This document shows, piece after piece, positions 41,525-50,091 of a stretch of DNA of 64,000 nt. The stretch is from assembly GCA_000814665.1 (NCBI GenBank), contig JWIH01000025.1, forward strand, positions 558,001 to 622,000. The letters run 5' to 3'. Source of the DNA: Pseudoalteromonas flavipulchra NCIMB 2033 = ATCC BAA-314. Lineage in GTDB: Bacteria > Pseudomonadota > Gammaproteobacteria > Enterobacterales > Alteromonadaceae. How positions within the stretch are numbered: position 1 is the first letter of the stretch; the number at the start of each line of letters is the position of its first letter. A program made the translations under genes and the position numbers. The notes beneath the pieces are model-generated. The model saw only the letters and a list, made by a program, of their open reading frames with translations. It was not told the DNA's origin and did no database searches.

Positions 41525-43045
41525 TTATTGCGCTTCAGGGGCTGTGAATTTTTTTAATGTCTTAATACTTTGTATTAAAAATGGAATATCTAGATTGCCG
41601 TTTAACACAAAGCCTTCCTTTGCTGACATCTGCTTGAAGCTACCATCTTGATTGACTAAGGTGATTTTGTCTTTTTTGAAGGCAACTAAGACACCTTGCG
41701 TAAAGTTAACGCCTTCTGCATGAGAGCGAGTTTTAATGTTCGATGCCAGCATACTTTGCTGAGCAAGGGGATCGCAGCCTAGATAAGAGCTTAACAGGGT
41801 GTAGGTGATGTCATTGGGCTGCACAAGACCAGAAGCCTGAGCAAACAGTTCTATGTTCGTTACCGCAGAACTGGTTAATACCGTCGCTTGCTGTGCACTA
41901 ATATCAATTGCCACGAACGGCTTTGAACTATCAATGTTAATTTCGTTACTTACCTCAATGACAGTTAATTTACTTGCTTGATGAGAAGGAACAAAAGAGA
42001 ACTCGCCGTTAGCATTAACACTCATTAAGTCATTATTAATTGACCATACCGGAACTTGCTGCTGTAGCAGGACAGACTCTTTATAATAACTCGGTAGACC
42101 GTATATTAGGCTGAATAGCGCATCGCTGCTATTTCCTGCGCGTAAAACAGAATCCAATCGGAACACGTTATTTTTACCGTTGCTCTGAAGTGCTGTTGCT
42201 GTTTTTTGGAACAGTGCCTCATCTGTGTAAGCATAAACGTTGATAGGTTGCTCTGTGGTATCTTTCTTTTCTTTGCATACTGCCGAAATTACAGGGGCTT
42301 TGTATTTTGAATGCGTATCACCAATGCTTAGTGAGTGTGCTTCTTCATACTGCTCGATATCAAGTAAATCATGTCTGGCGAGTAAGCTCTTTGCGGTTGT
42401 TGGATAAGATAGAGGTAATACATTATCTTGCTTAGTGATATCGAAAAAGGCATTCGCATCAGCCCAAATATGCAGGCTGTGACTGAGCGCAAAGCAGGTA
42501 ACAATGGTGCCAGTAGCATAGCGTGGGAATTTATAGGATTTAAGCTCGGCCAAATGACGCCAAGCATAATTGCCTGCGAGTAGTTCAAAAGTGAGCACCA
42601 GTCCAAGCATTGCAATGGTAATGATGAGATTAACTAGGGATGATCCAACTAAGGTTTCCCACAATAAAACAAAAATATCGGAAAGCGAAGCTGGGTTTAT
42701 ATGGTAGCCAAGTTGTAAGTAAACAAAGGCATCCACTGTTAGTACAACAATACTAACCGAGGCAATAATTGCAGCCATCCCGCGAATATGTCGCGGGTAA
42801 GGGAATATTAAACTAAGCGGAAAGATAGTTAATACAAACGCACAAAAAGTGATAAAGCTGGTATGGCTTATCCACGTGATCAGCATATAAAACCAACCGA
42901 CAAAGGTACTTGGCGCTTTGTCGGCGAACAAATAAACTGAGCTAATCAATAAAACCAAGCCAATGTTAGCAAAGGTAAACCAGTGTCCCCAGCTGAGTAA
43001 TTGACTTGCTTTTGATGAAAAAGGGCTGTGCGGTGTAAGATTCAT
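41525..43045 (-). CDS. yejM: Shortened YejM/PbgA-like inner-membrane protein
   Basis: YejM (PbgA) senses LPS and controls LpxC stability, so it balances outer-membrane lipid synthesis. The N-terminal five-helix DUF3413 part is clear (SWGHWF, DAFVYLQLGYHINPASL, HIWADANAFFDITKQDNVLPLSYPTTAKSLLARHGLL-like). It is followed by remnants of the periplasmic sulfatase-fold domain such as SDALFSLIYGLPSYY. At 506 residues it is about 80 shorter than E. coli YejM. The missing part is the middle of the periplasmic domain, including the region equivalent to SHGHLQVPL. It lies 4 bp after yejL. Confidence 0.85.
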   Translation of the reverse strand: MNLTPHSPFSSKASQLLSWGHWFTFANIGLVLLISSVYLFADKAPSTFVGWFYMLITWISHTSFITFCAFVLTIFPLSLIFPYPRHIRGMAAIIASVSIVVLTVDAFVYLQLGYHINPASLSDIFVLLWETLVGSSLVNLIITIAMLGLVLTFELLAGNYAWRHLAELKSYKFPRYATGTIVTCFALSHSLHIWADANAFFDITKQDNVLPLSYPTTAKSLLARHDLLDIEQYEEAHSLSIGDTHSKYKAPVISAVCKEKKDTTEQPINVYAYTDEALFQKTATALQSNGKNNVFRLDSVLRAGNSSDALFSLIYGLPSYYKESVLLQQQVPVWSINNDLMSVNANGEFSFVPSHQASKLTVIEVSNEINIDSSKPFVAIDISAQQATVLTSSAVTNIELFAQASGLVQPNDITYTLLSSYLGCDPLAQQSMLASNIKTRSHAEGVNFTQGVLVAFKKDKITLVNQDGSFKQMSAKEGFVLNGNLDIPFLIQSIKTLKKFTAPEAQ

Positions 43046-43049
43046 TCCG

Positions 43050-43262
43050 TTACTTTACTGATTGTGTAAGTGCTTTGGCAAAATTTTCGGCAACAGATTG
43101 TCTCTTACTCTCTGGAACATGTTCTTTTAGAATGTGCGTGATAGAATTACCCAAACACATTAAGCTGAGATCAACTGGTGCGTTTTGCGAGCTTAATACA
43201 TTAACTAATTGGTCAACAATTTCTTCTACTTGTTTATTGGAATACTTTGATTGGATAGGCAT
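43050..43262 (-). CDS. yejL: UPF0352 protein YejL
   Basis: YejL is a small cytoplasmic helical protein of unknown role, kept beside yejM and yejK. The 70 residues from the ATG at 43262 (MPIQSKYSNKQVEEIV) match E. coli YejL through DLSLMCLGNSITHIL. The frame extends back to 43325 but those residues are not conserved and would overlap the yejK promoter. It is probably translated together with yejM, which starts 4 bp after its stop. Confidence 0.92.
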   Translation of the reverse strand: MPIQSKYSNKQVEEIVDQLVNVLSSQNAPVDLSLMCLGNSITHILKEHVPESKRQSVAENFAKALTQSVK

Positions 43263-43327
43263 CAGTTGGTTCAATTTATAAAAGCAATAATTTTTACATT
43301 TTAACATTAGAGGCGTGAAAAACAAAG

Positions 43328-44341
43328 ATGAGCGTTGAGGTAAAAAAACTAGTTGTTCACTATGTAGACAAACAAGACGAAGATACCGAAATACATCTAC
43401 GTGACGATGAAATGCAAATCAATGACAAAGTTAATGTTTTCATTGAACAATTGCATCATGCCTACAATGGCAAACCGGGTAAAGGGTTCTGTGCTTTTAG
43501 CGGCGAAAAAAGCAGTGTGGTCGCGTCTGCGATGCAGAGTTATAGAAATAATGAGCTTAACTTTTGGAATTTAACCCAAGAAGCAACCAATGTGCTTAAA
43601 GAAGAACTTAATAAGTATGCATTTCATGAAACTGGGTATTTAGTGTTTTGTCATTATCAGTATGTTGCCAGCAATTTTATTATGATTGCACTGATTAATA
43701 TTAAAGAACATTACACAATTACCTCAGACTTAGACTTATCCGCAGCAAAACACTTAGATATTTCACGTATGCAATTGGCTGCTAGAATCGATTTAGATGC
43801 TTGGGATACAGCCGCAGAAGAAAACCGTTATATTTCCTTCATTAAGGGGCGTGCTGGTCGAAAAGTTGCTGATTTCTTTTTAGATTTTCTTGGTTGTGAA
43901 GAGGGGATCGATCCAAAGCAGCAATCGCAAACTATGTTACACGCGGTTGAGGATTATTTGTCTACACAGCAATTTGAAAAGTCTGAAAAAGACGACATCC
44001 GCAAGGAGATTTTTGATTACTGTAACGACTGTGTTTCAAGCGGCGAGGATGCGGATGTTAATACACTGTCCGAGACGCTTTCTAAGTCTTCAGACGTAAA
44101 GTTTGAAGACTTTTATAAAGAGCAGGGCTATGAGCTGGAAGAAAGCTTTCCTGTCGATAAAAAGACAGTAACGAGTATGGTGAAATTTTCTGGGCTTGGC
44201 GGTGGAGTAAGCGTTGGCTTTGAACGTAAGCATTTGGGTGAGCGGGTTATTTATGATGCTGCGACTGATACGCTTACGATTAAAGGTGTACCGCCTAACT
44301 TGAAGGATCAAATTGAACGTTATTATAACGACGAATCTTAA
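43328..44341 (+). CDS. yejK: Nucleoid-associated protein YejK
   Basis: YejK (NdpA) is a nucleoid-associated protein reported to interact with topoisomerases. The 337-residue protein shows the family pattern, including FCHYQYVASNFIMIALI, AARIDLDAW and YISFIKGRAGRKVADFFLDFLGCEEG. The divergent arrangement with yejL-yejM, 65 bp apart, is the same as in E. coli. A good terminator follows. Confidence 0.95.
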   Translation: MSVEVKKLVVHYVDKQDEDTEIHLRDDEMQINDKVNVFIEQLHHAYNGKPGKGFCAFSGEKSSVVASAMQSYRNNELNFWNLTQEATNVLKEELNKYAFHETGYLVFCHYQYVASNFIMIALINIKEHYTITSDLDLSAAKHLDISRMQLAARIDLDAWDTAAEENRYISFIKGRAGRKVADFFLDFLGCEEGIDPKQQSQTMLHAVEDYLSTQQFEKSEKDDIRKEIFDYCNDCVSSGEDADVNTLSETLSKSSDVKFEDFYKEQGYELEESFPVDKKTVTSMVKFSGLGGGVSVGFERKHLGERVIYDAATDTLTIKGVPPNLKDQIERYYNDES

Positions 44342-44345
44342 TTGT

Positions 44346-44372
44346 TAAAAAGCAGCGTAAGCTGCTTTTTTG
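44346..44372 (+). terminator. Terminator after yejK
   Basis: AGCAGC (44351-44356) pairs with GCTGCT (44361-44366) over a 4-nt loop, with an A run before and six Ts after. It lies 9 bp beyond the yejK stop. Confidence 0.88.
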
Positions 44373-44495
44373 TTCCTATTTCATCCCTTTTTATGCAAAT
44401 ATTTTTATCAATTTGCTGCTTTTGCTAGCATTTTTTCAAATTTAACTATACTTGCAATGTAGTACTTGTAGAACAAGCAATTGGGATGAATCACA

Positions 44496-45572
44496 ATGAA
44501 GATGAAACTAGCTTTAGGTTGTACCCTTTGCCTTGCCTGTTTTTCAGGGCATGCAGAGGTTAACTTTTCCGGATTTGCAAGTATCAATGCTGGTAAGGTG
44601 CTGAGCGGAAGTGGTGTTCCACAGTTCGGAATAAACGATCCAATATTTCTCGCCGATTATCCTATCGTCAGTGTTTACGACGAGGATATCTCATTTGAAC
44701 CTGAAACATTGATGGGCCTTCAATTTAGTGCTGATCTAACCGAAGGTTTAAGTGTTACTGGTCAGATTGTTGCGCGCGGCGCAGACGATTTTGATGCAAA
44801 GTTTGAGTGGGCTTATTTGTCCTATGAGATTAATGAGAATTGGACTTTTCAAGCAGGTAAAAAGCGCTTACCGCTATTTTATTATTCCGACTTTTATGAT
44901 GTGGGTTACGCCTATATTTGGATGCGTGCACCCGCGGATAACTACACCTGGCAAATCTTTAATTATAATGGCATTAATATGCTCTACAGCGGCAGTATAG
45001 GCGACTGGTCATTAAGCGGGAATATTTACGCTGGTAAAGAAGACGATGATGACAATAAGCTGTTGAGCGAGTTTTTCTTTCAAGAGCCAACTAGAGAAAT
45101 CTGGAAAGACATCCTAGGCGGCGTAATTCAAACCAGTAATGATTGGCTTGAAGTGCGTTTAACCCACATGCGTTACACCAATCAGCGGTATCGCTCTGGA
45201 GAGCCTGTCTTATGGGAGGGGAGTGATGAGCGAGATGGTAAGTTTTATGGTTTAGCAGTAAATGCAGACTGGGGAAATTTCTTTATTTTATCTGAGCTAA
45301 ATCGGCTGGACTTAGACGGCAATTTAGACACTAAGATGCTGACACTGGGCTATCGCTTTGACAATATCACGCCATTCGTATCTTACGCAGATTTTGAAGG
45401 CGAGGGCGACGATGCCGAAAGCCATGAAACCACTTCGTTTGGAGTACGTTGGGACTTCCATTCCTCCGCCGCTTTCAAGATCCAGTATGATGAGGTAGAG
45501 GATAACTCCGTTGGTTTAGCGGTCGCAGGTGATAGTAAAGCCATTACAATTGGCATCGACATGGTATTTTAA
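44496..45572 (+). CDS. Outer-membrane porin-like protein
   Basis: The 358-residue product has a signal peptide (about 1-20, ending GHA) and alternating amphipathic strands rich in Tyr, Trp and Asp. It ends in a TIGIDMVF barrel signature with C-terminal Phe. Such proteins form sugar, phosphate or small-solute pores; specificity cannot be told. A PstS-like gene 10 bp after its stop suggests a phosphate or oxyanion link. A GGGATG lies about 7 nt before the ATG. Confidence 0.83.
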   Translation: MKMKLALGCTLCLACFSGHAEVNFSGFASINAGKVLSGSGVPQFGINDPIFLADYPIVSVYDEDISFEPETLMGLQFSADLTEGLSVTGQIVARGADDFDAKFEWAYLSYEINENWTFQAGKKRLPLFYYSDFYDVGYAYIWMRAPADNYTWQIFNYNGINMLYSGSIGDWSLSGNIYAGKEDDDDNKLLSEFFFQEPTREIWKDILGGVIQTSNDWLEVRLTHMRYTNQRYRSGEPVLWEGSDERDGKFYGLAVNADWGNFFILSELNRLDLDGNLDTKMLTLGYRFDNITPFVSYADFEGEGDDAESHETTSFGVRWDFHSSAAFKIQYDEVEDNSVGLAVAGDSKAITIGIDMVF

Positions 45573-45582
45573 GGAGAGAAGC

Positions 45583-45987
45583 ATGAAAAAATTATTTTTA
45601 CTTACTCTACTTTGCAGCGCTTATAGTTGCCTAGCCGTGGATGTCATTGTCAATCCTGCCAATACTTCTACACTGGATGAGAACGAAATTAAGCAAATTT
45701 TTATTGGTAAATCAAAGTCATTCTCCGATGGCTCTAAAGCACTTCCGATAACACAGGCTGATGGCTCGACGGTAACCGATGAGTTTAATGAAAAGGTACT
45801 TAATAAGTCATCAAGCCAACTTAAAGCTTATTGGTCAAAATTAGTATTTACTGGAAAAGGGACGCCACCAAAAGAAGCCGCCGATGATGCTGAGGTACTT
45901 AAACTCGTTGCGAGTAACCCTAACCTAATTGGGTTTGTGTCTTCGGGAGCTGCAGATAGCAGCGTTAAAGTGGTGAAATCATTCTAG
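45583..45987 (+). CDS. Short PstS-like periplasmic protein
   Basis: The 134 residues begin with a Sec signal peptide (about 1-18, SCLA) followed by VDVIVNPANTSTLDENEIKQIFIGK. This is the start of a phosphate-binding-protein (PF12849-like) fold with a phosphate-loop-like S-rich stretch. At 134 residues it is roughly half the length of PstS, so only one lobe or a short family variant is present. The ATG at 45583 follows AAGGAG inside the porin stop region. No pstCAB genes are nearby. It may chaperone or sense phosphate; this is inference. Confidence 0.75.
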   Translation: MKKLFLLTLLCSAYSCLAVDVIVNPANTSTLDENEIKQIFIGKSKSFSDGSKALPITQADGSTVTDEFNEKVLNKSSSQLKAYWSKLVFTGKGTPPKEAADDAEVLKLVASNPNLIGFVSSGAADSSVKVVKSF

Positions 45988-45999
45988 GAAGGGATAAGT

Positions 46000-46020
46000 A
46001 AGGCCCTATTAAAGGGCCTT
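46000..46020. terminator. Hairpin between convergent genes
   Basis: AAGGCCCT (46000-46007) pairs with AGGGCCTT (46013-46020) over 5 nt. It separates the PstS-like gene from the LPP20-like lipoprotein gene that ends 4 bp away on the other strand. There is no T tract. Confidence 0.6.
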
Positions 46021-46023
46021 ACT

Positions 46024-47022
46024 TCAGATTTTGCTATCAATGATTAACATCGTCAGCTTTTTGCTTAGCATTTTTGCTGACTTTTCTTCAGCATTAGACT
46101 TAGCCATGTTCTCAAAACTAGACGCTGCTTTTATTTGTGCAGAAACATGCGCCTTTTCTTTATCGTTTTCCATGAGTGTTAAACTCGAGTTGGCAAAAAC
46201 ATAATAAGTGCTGTTTTTCTTTACATCTTCGAAATCTACGCGAAAGTCAATTTGAAAGTCTGCACTTTGTTTTTCACCCACAACAGTAAGACCTTGCTTA
46301 GTCAAGCTTTCGGCTAACTGGTTGCGGATAGACTCCTGTCCCCAAAACTTTGATGAAATACTAAAAGTTAATGACTGAATAAAATCATTCAGCATTTTGT
46401 TTTTGTTGCTCACTGAGGTTGGTATGGCAATGCTGCCGCCACCTAATTGCCTGTGATATTCGTTTGCTTTGCGTCTTTTGGCGATTAGTCGCTTAATTGC
46501 CATCGCTTCTTTTAGTTTTTCTGAATTGGTTAGTGCCGAAATAGTCGCGTTACTGATCTCTTCGTCAAGTTGCCTAATATCAAGCTCAGCGTGCATCCTC
46601 GACTCAACCTTGTTAAATGAGGCAAGGGCATAGGCCGTTTTTTGCTCTGTGGAGTAAAACTCCTGCTCAATATTGATCCCCTGTAATTGTATACTTGGGA
46701 CTCGAGAATATAAAATCTCATCCACTCGATACGAAAAATCACCATTAGCCTGACTTTGAGCAACTTGTGTCGTTCCTTCAATTTCCACATTTAACTGTTT
46801 GGCAATCGCCAATCTAGCTGCTTCTTGGGCGGCAAGTTTGGCTTCCGTCCTATCTACAATATGACTCGCTGAACCAACGCCATACACTAGATAATCGGAA
46901 CTCGGTTGCTGTGTAGCCCAAATGGGTAAACTTTCTTCCTTTGCAACAGCCTGCTTGGTAGACTGACAGGCAGATAAACTAAGTAGAATACACAGAGGTA
47001 ACGCTAGACGTTTAGAAACCAT
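46024..47022 (-). CDS. LPP20-like lipoprotein (COG3018 type)
   Basis: The 332-residue protein from ATG 47022 starts with a lipoprotein signal (lipobox LSAC near residue 19). It then has an LPP20-type domain with LPIWATQQPSSDYLVYGVGSA and AAQEAARLAIAKQLNVEIEG. The frame opens earlier at 47064, but that gives a very long n-region before the signal, so 47022 is preferred. It overlaps the end of the LpoB-like gene by 11 bp. It is most likely an outer-membrane lipoprotein of unknown role, working with its operon partners. Confidence 0.78.
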   Translation of the reverse strand: MVSKRLALPLCILLSLSACQSTKQAVAKEESLPIWATQQPSSDYLVYGVGSASHIVDRTEAKLAAQEAARLAIAKQLNVEIEGTTQVAQSQANGDFSYRVDEILYSRVPSIQLQGINIEQEFYSTEQKTAYALASFNKVESRMHAELDIRQLDEEISNATISALTNSEKLKEAMAIKRLIAKRRKANEYHRQLGGGSIAIPTSVSNKNKMLNDFIQSLTFSISSKFWGQESIRNQLAESLTKQGLTVVGEKQSADFQIDFRVDFEDVKKNSTYYVFANSSLTLMENDKEKAHVSAQIKAASSFENMAKSNAEEKSAKMLSKKLTMLIIDSKI

Positions 47023-47629
47023 ACCCGCTGCGCTCTTGAAGTTTTTGAATTTTCTTCTGTCCATTCCACACCTCTCGGTTAGTCGTCATGTCTATTAATC
47101 GAAGATCTACTTGGTAAAAAGTGACTCGACTACCACCTTGTTCATCAACAAATGAGTTAATCGTGCCGGATAGTGCATAATCAGCACCTTGCTCTTGGCC
47201 GATCTCATTACGAGTTTCGAGGCTTGAATTAAGCTCTTGGTCTCGTCTTTCCTCACGAATTTCATCTCGTACATAGCGGTTTGCGACGAAGTCAGCTTGC
47301 CCGCTTCGCAATATGGCGCGCTTGAGGTCATTCAAAAAGGTGTCAACTGCAATATGCTGATGCGACTTGTTACGAACAGATTGGATAATGATAGCGGGTC
47401 GAGTGCCTTCTTTGGCACGGTGTTCACGTACCCAAGGGAAGCCGAGCATATCGCTTATCATTGCTTCAGCAACTAACTGAGAGTCTTTGGCATTCCATTT
47501 ATCTGAAAGCGCTATTTCTTCATTGGTGTCCACGCGACTCACTTTGGTTGTTGAAGAACAACCCGTCATCGCTGCGCTAGACGCGATGAGCATTGGGACA
47601 ACTAATTTAACTGCAAATTTAGGCTTCAT
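47012..47629 (-). CDS. LpoB-like lipoprotein, putative penicillin-binding protein activator
   Basis: LpoB is an outer-membrane lipoprotein that activates PBP1b in E. coli. The 205 residues have a lipoprotein signal with lipobox MTGC (C24) and a domain with RPAIIIQSVRNKSHQHIAVDTFLNDL and GADYALSGTINSF, seen in LpoB-type (COG3417) proteins. A true LpoB has a long proline-rich linker; here none is visible, so it may be a paralogue with another target. It sits in the middle of a three-gene unit, 4 bp after the upstream lipoprotein gene. Confidence 0.78.
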   Translation of the reverse strand: MKPKFAVKLVVPMLIASSAAMTGCSSTTKVSRVDTNEEIALSDKWNAKDSQLVAEAMISDMLGFPWVREHRAKEGTRPAIIIQSVRNKSHQHIAVDTFLNDLKRAILRSGQADFVANRYVRDEIREERRDQELNSSLETRNEIGQEQGADYALSGTINSFVDEQGGSRVTFYQVDLRLIDMTTNREVWNGQKKIQKLQERSGYGF

Positions 47630-47633
47630 GTAT

Positions 47634-49256
47634 TCAGTCCATGTTAGTTAAAGATGATAAATAATTTTGTTTTTCTGGTTCAGCTACACCGGTGAAGGTG
47701 CGAATGTGGCTAAGCAACGCTGCTGTTTGATTCAGCGGTATATCCTGTTCAATCACTCTGCCAGTCCTTAATTGGGTTTGCAATTGCAGGTGAGTGGTAT
47801 TTTCGGGTAATTTCACTCGAGCCACTCTAATTTCACTTGGTAAAGATTGCCATTGTCTAGTATCTGCCGCTGCTGTAATGGCGTTGGTGACAGATGATGT
47901 TAGCTGAGCAAGCCCTGCCAACAGCGAGTTCTGCTGGATGCCAACTTGCTTTATAGCTTTACTTGCTGTGACTGCTTTTAACACTTCTCGAGAAATAGCG
48001 GTGTAAATCTCCATATTGGCATTACCTAGCGCGTCATACAGTGTGAGTAAGTTTACCGAATAAAAGGGGTGTAATTCTGTAAGTTTTTGTCCGTTAGCGA
48101 AAAGCGCAACATGTTGGATATCGTTTTTATGAGGTTGTAAGTAAGTAACGGAGATCCTACTGCCATACTTGAGTGCATCAATCACCCCTTCATCTACGGC
48201 TTTTTGCCATAATTTATCACCGAGAGGTAAGCGTTTTGTGACAGTGCCTAAGACAACATCACTAAAGTCACCTGTTGCATAGTTTTGAATGAGATCAAAC
48301 AAACTGGTATCAGCAAACATTAAATTAAACCATGCGAACTGGGCTTGGCGTTCTTCTTGTGTCCCCCAATAAATCGGCGTAATCACTATCGCTTGTGCCT
48401 CTTCATCAGGTCTAAGATAAAGGTTAAACTCTTTGCGCTGCGGTGATACACCTAAGCTTTGAACTAATGTGAAGTAGTTTTCTTCCTTGTCTGCAACCAT
48501 TCTGTTGAGATCTTGCTGTGCTTGTTGGCCTGCATATTGACCTAGTTTGTATTGTTTACTAAAGCCATTTTTGTATGCGCTCACCGCTCGCTCATATTGG
48601 ATCCGAGCACTATCTCGCTCGCCTTGTTGTTCATATAAGACGCCACTTAAATACTGTGCAAATGCATCATCTTTATACTCAAGTTCACCGCTGATAAATG
48701 GTTGATTAAAAATAGCTTTAAAAATTTGTTCAATATCACTTCCTGGTTTTTGTTGATTTACGTAGCCTCCGGTTTGTTGCTGTAATTGAGATAGGTATAA
48801 GTCCAGTTGGCGCATTTCTGTCAGTGCAGAGTCATACAAAGCAACACGGTTTACCTTCGAGGCGTTTGCCAACGACACATAATTAAGCGCCATTAATGTA
48901 TGGACCATGGGCTTATGAAAAGCGCGGCCAGTATATTTTTTGTAACTTGCACCAGTAAAAGTAGAAAAAAGCTGGTCGCTGATGCTGACAGTGTAGGCAG
49001 CTTCAATGATTTTCTTTGCGTGAGAAAGGTGTTGATTACTTAATTCATAATGGTGTTGTAAATGCGCTAACATACCTGATTCAAGATAATACAATAGCTC
49101 GTCACGAGATGAGTTTTTATAGGCATAGTCAATACGCTGTTGGGCTGAGATAAAATCTCCTTGCTCCGCGTATTCTATGGCCTGCTTGTTAGCTTTAGGG
49201 GTCAAGTTACAGCCGCTCAGCATCAAGCAACCTGTAAAGATCAAGAGTTTTATCAT
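47634..49256 (-). CDS. Large lipoprotein with TPR-like repeats (COG3014 type)
   Basis: The 540-residue protein from ATG 49256 has a lipoprotein signal (MIKLLIFTGCLMLSGC, lipidated Cys at 16). Its N-terminal helical repeat region contains AIEYAEQGDFISAQQRIDYAY and later YLSGVLYEQQGERDSARIQYERAV, which look like TPR units. The frame opens earlier at 49334 but only this ATG places the signal peptide at the start. It leads an operon with LpoB-like and LPP20-like genes. Function is unknown; an envelope or peptidoglycan-related complex is inferred. Confidence 0.75.
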   Translation of the reverse strand: MIKLLIFTGCLMLSGCNLTPKANKQAIEYAEQGDFISAQQRIDYAYKNSSRDELLYYLESGMLAHLQHHYELSNQHLSHAKKIIEAAYTVSISDQLFSTFTGASYKKYTGRAFHKPMVHTLMALNYVSLANASKVNRVALYDSALTEMRQLDLYLSQLQQQTGGYVNQQKPGSDIEQIFKAIFNQPFISGELEYKDDAFAQYLSGVLYEQQGERDSARIQYERAVSAYKNGFSKQYKLGQYAGQQAQQDLNRMVADKEENYFTLVQSLGVSPQRKEFNLYLRPDEEAQAIVITPIYWGTQEERQAQFAWFNLMFADTSLFDLIQNYATGDFSDVVLGTVTKRLPLGDKLWQKAVDEGVIDALKYGSRISVTYLQPHKNDIQHVALFANGQKLTELHPFYSVNLLTLYDALGNANMEIYTAISREVLKAVTASKAIKQVGIQQNSLLAGLAQLTSSVTNAITAAADTRQWQSLPSEIRVARVKLPENTTHLQLQTQLRTGRVIEQDIPLNQTAALLSHIRTFTGVAEPEKQNYLSSLTNMD

Positions 49257-49376
49257 GAAGTTATATAAATCAATTTGGAATCGCATTCCTTGCATACTTG
49301 TTCTTATAATGGCAGTGTTGTTGTGTTCAATCATATAACAATAAATTAAATAGTAAAAAATTGAATTGAAAGTGCT

Positions 49377-49404
49377 AAATTGTTAAAAATCGTTTTTACA
49401 ATTT
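49377..49404. promoter_or_regulatory. Dyad in the divergent lipoprotein promoter region
   Basis: AAATTGTTAAAAA (49377-49389) and TTTTTACAATTT (49393-49404) are near-perfect arms, with one extra T, around a 3-nt loop. The site lies between two divergent lipoprotein operons and could bind a regulator or act as a weak terminator. Confidence 0.5.
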
Positions 49405-49471
49405 ATTACTGTTAATCAATGATTTTTTTGATAAATTTTATTCCGTAATCAGGGCAATTAAGGAACCCAAC

Positions 49472-50050
49472 ATGAAAGCAAAACAACTACTTATATCAGT
49501 GGCCGTTATAGGGATACTATCGGCTTGTAGTTCAAGTAAAGACGATGCGGCTTCAAGTCCAAGAGTTAATATTCCAGAGTGGGTTCTCAATCCAACAATC
49601 GAAGATGGTATAGCGGCAGCAGATTGTGTGAAATACTCGGGCAATATTTCAATCGATCAAAAAATGGCGGTTGCAAATGCACGTCTTGCTCTTGCTCAAC
49701 AGATTGAAACACGCATCGAAGGCCTTGATAAGACATTCGCGAACCGTACAGATGCAAACGAGGACACAACGGTAGGCGCAACCTTTAGCTCTGTATCCAA
49801 ACAACTTACTAAACAAACATTAAATGGCTCTCGTATCGTTAAGGCCGATGTTATCGATATTTCTGGTAAAGACTATTTCTGTGCATTGACGACGTTATCA
49901 CCTGATCAGACTAAAGAGCTTTTCAAAGATTTGATCAAAGAAAGTAAGCGCAGTGTAAACCCTCAGGATGAAAAGTTTTTATATCAAGAATTTAAAGCTT
50001 ACAAAGCGGAAAAAGATCTTGAGAAGGAAATTGCAAGGCTAACTAATTAA
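49472..50050 (+). CDS. LPP20 family lipoprotein
   Basis: The 192-residue product has a lipoprotein signal with lipobox LSAC (C19) and an LPP20 domain with IPEWVLNPTIEDGIAAADCV and MAVANARLALAQQIETRIEG. The C-terminal third is a charged helix. AAGGAA sits 6 nt before the ATG. It faces another LPP20-like operon across a 215-bp divergent region and precedes a MltC-like gene, so it is probably part of an envelope unit. Confidence 0.82.
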   Translation: MKAKQLLISVAVIGILSACSSSKDDAASSPRVNIPEWVLNPTIEDGIAAADCVKYSGNISIDQKMAVANARLALAQQIETRIEGLDKTFANRTDANEDTTVGATFSSVSKQLTKQTLNGSRIVKADVIDISGKDYFCALTTLSPDQTKELFKDLIKESKRSVNPQDEKFLYQEFKAYKAEKDLEKEIARLTN

Positions 50051-50077
50051 AGCGTGAGTTTCACGCTTTAATTTTTT
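50048..50077 (+). terminator. Terminator overlapping the LPP20 stop codon
   Basis: TAAAGCGTGA (50048-50057) and TCACGCTTTA (50061-50070) pair over 3 nt and are followed by ATTTTTT. The first TAA of the stem is the LPP20 stop. It lies before the mltC-like gene, which would need read-through or its own promoter. Confidence 0.78.
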
Positions 50078-50091
50078 GAAAGGAACGCTCT

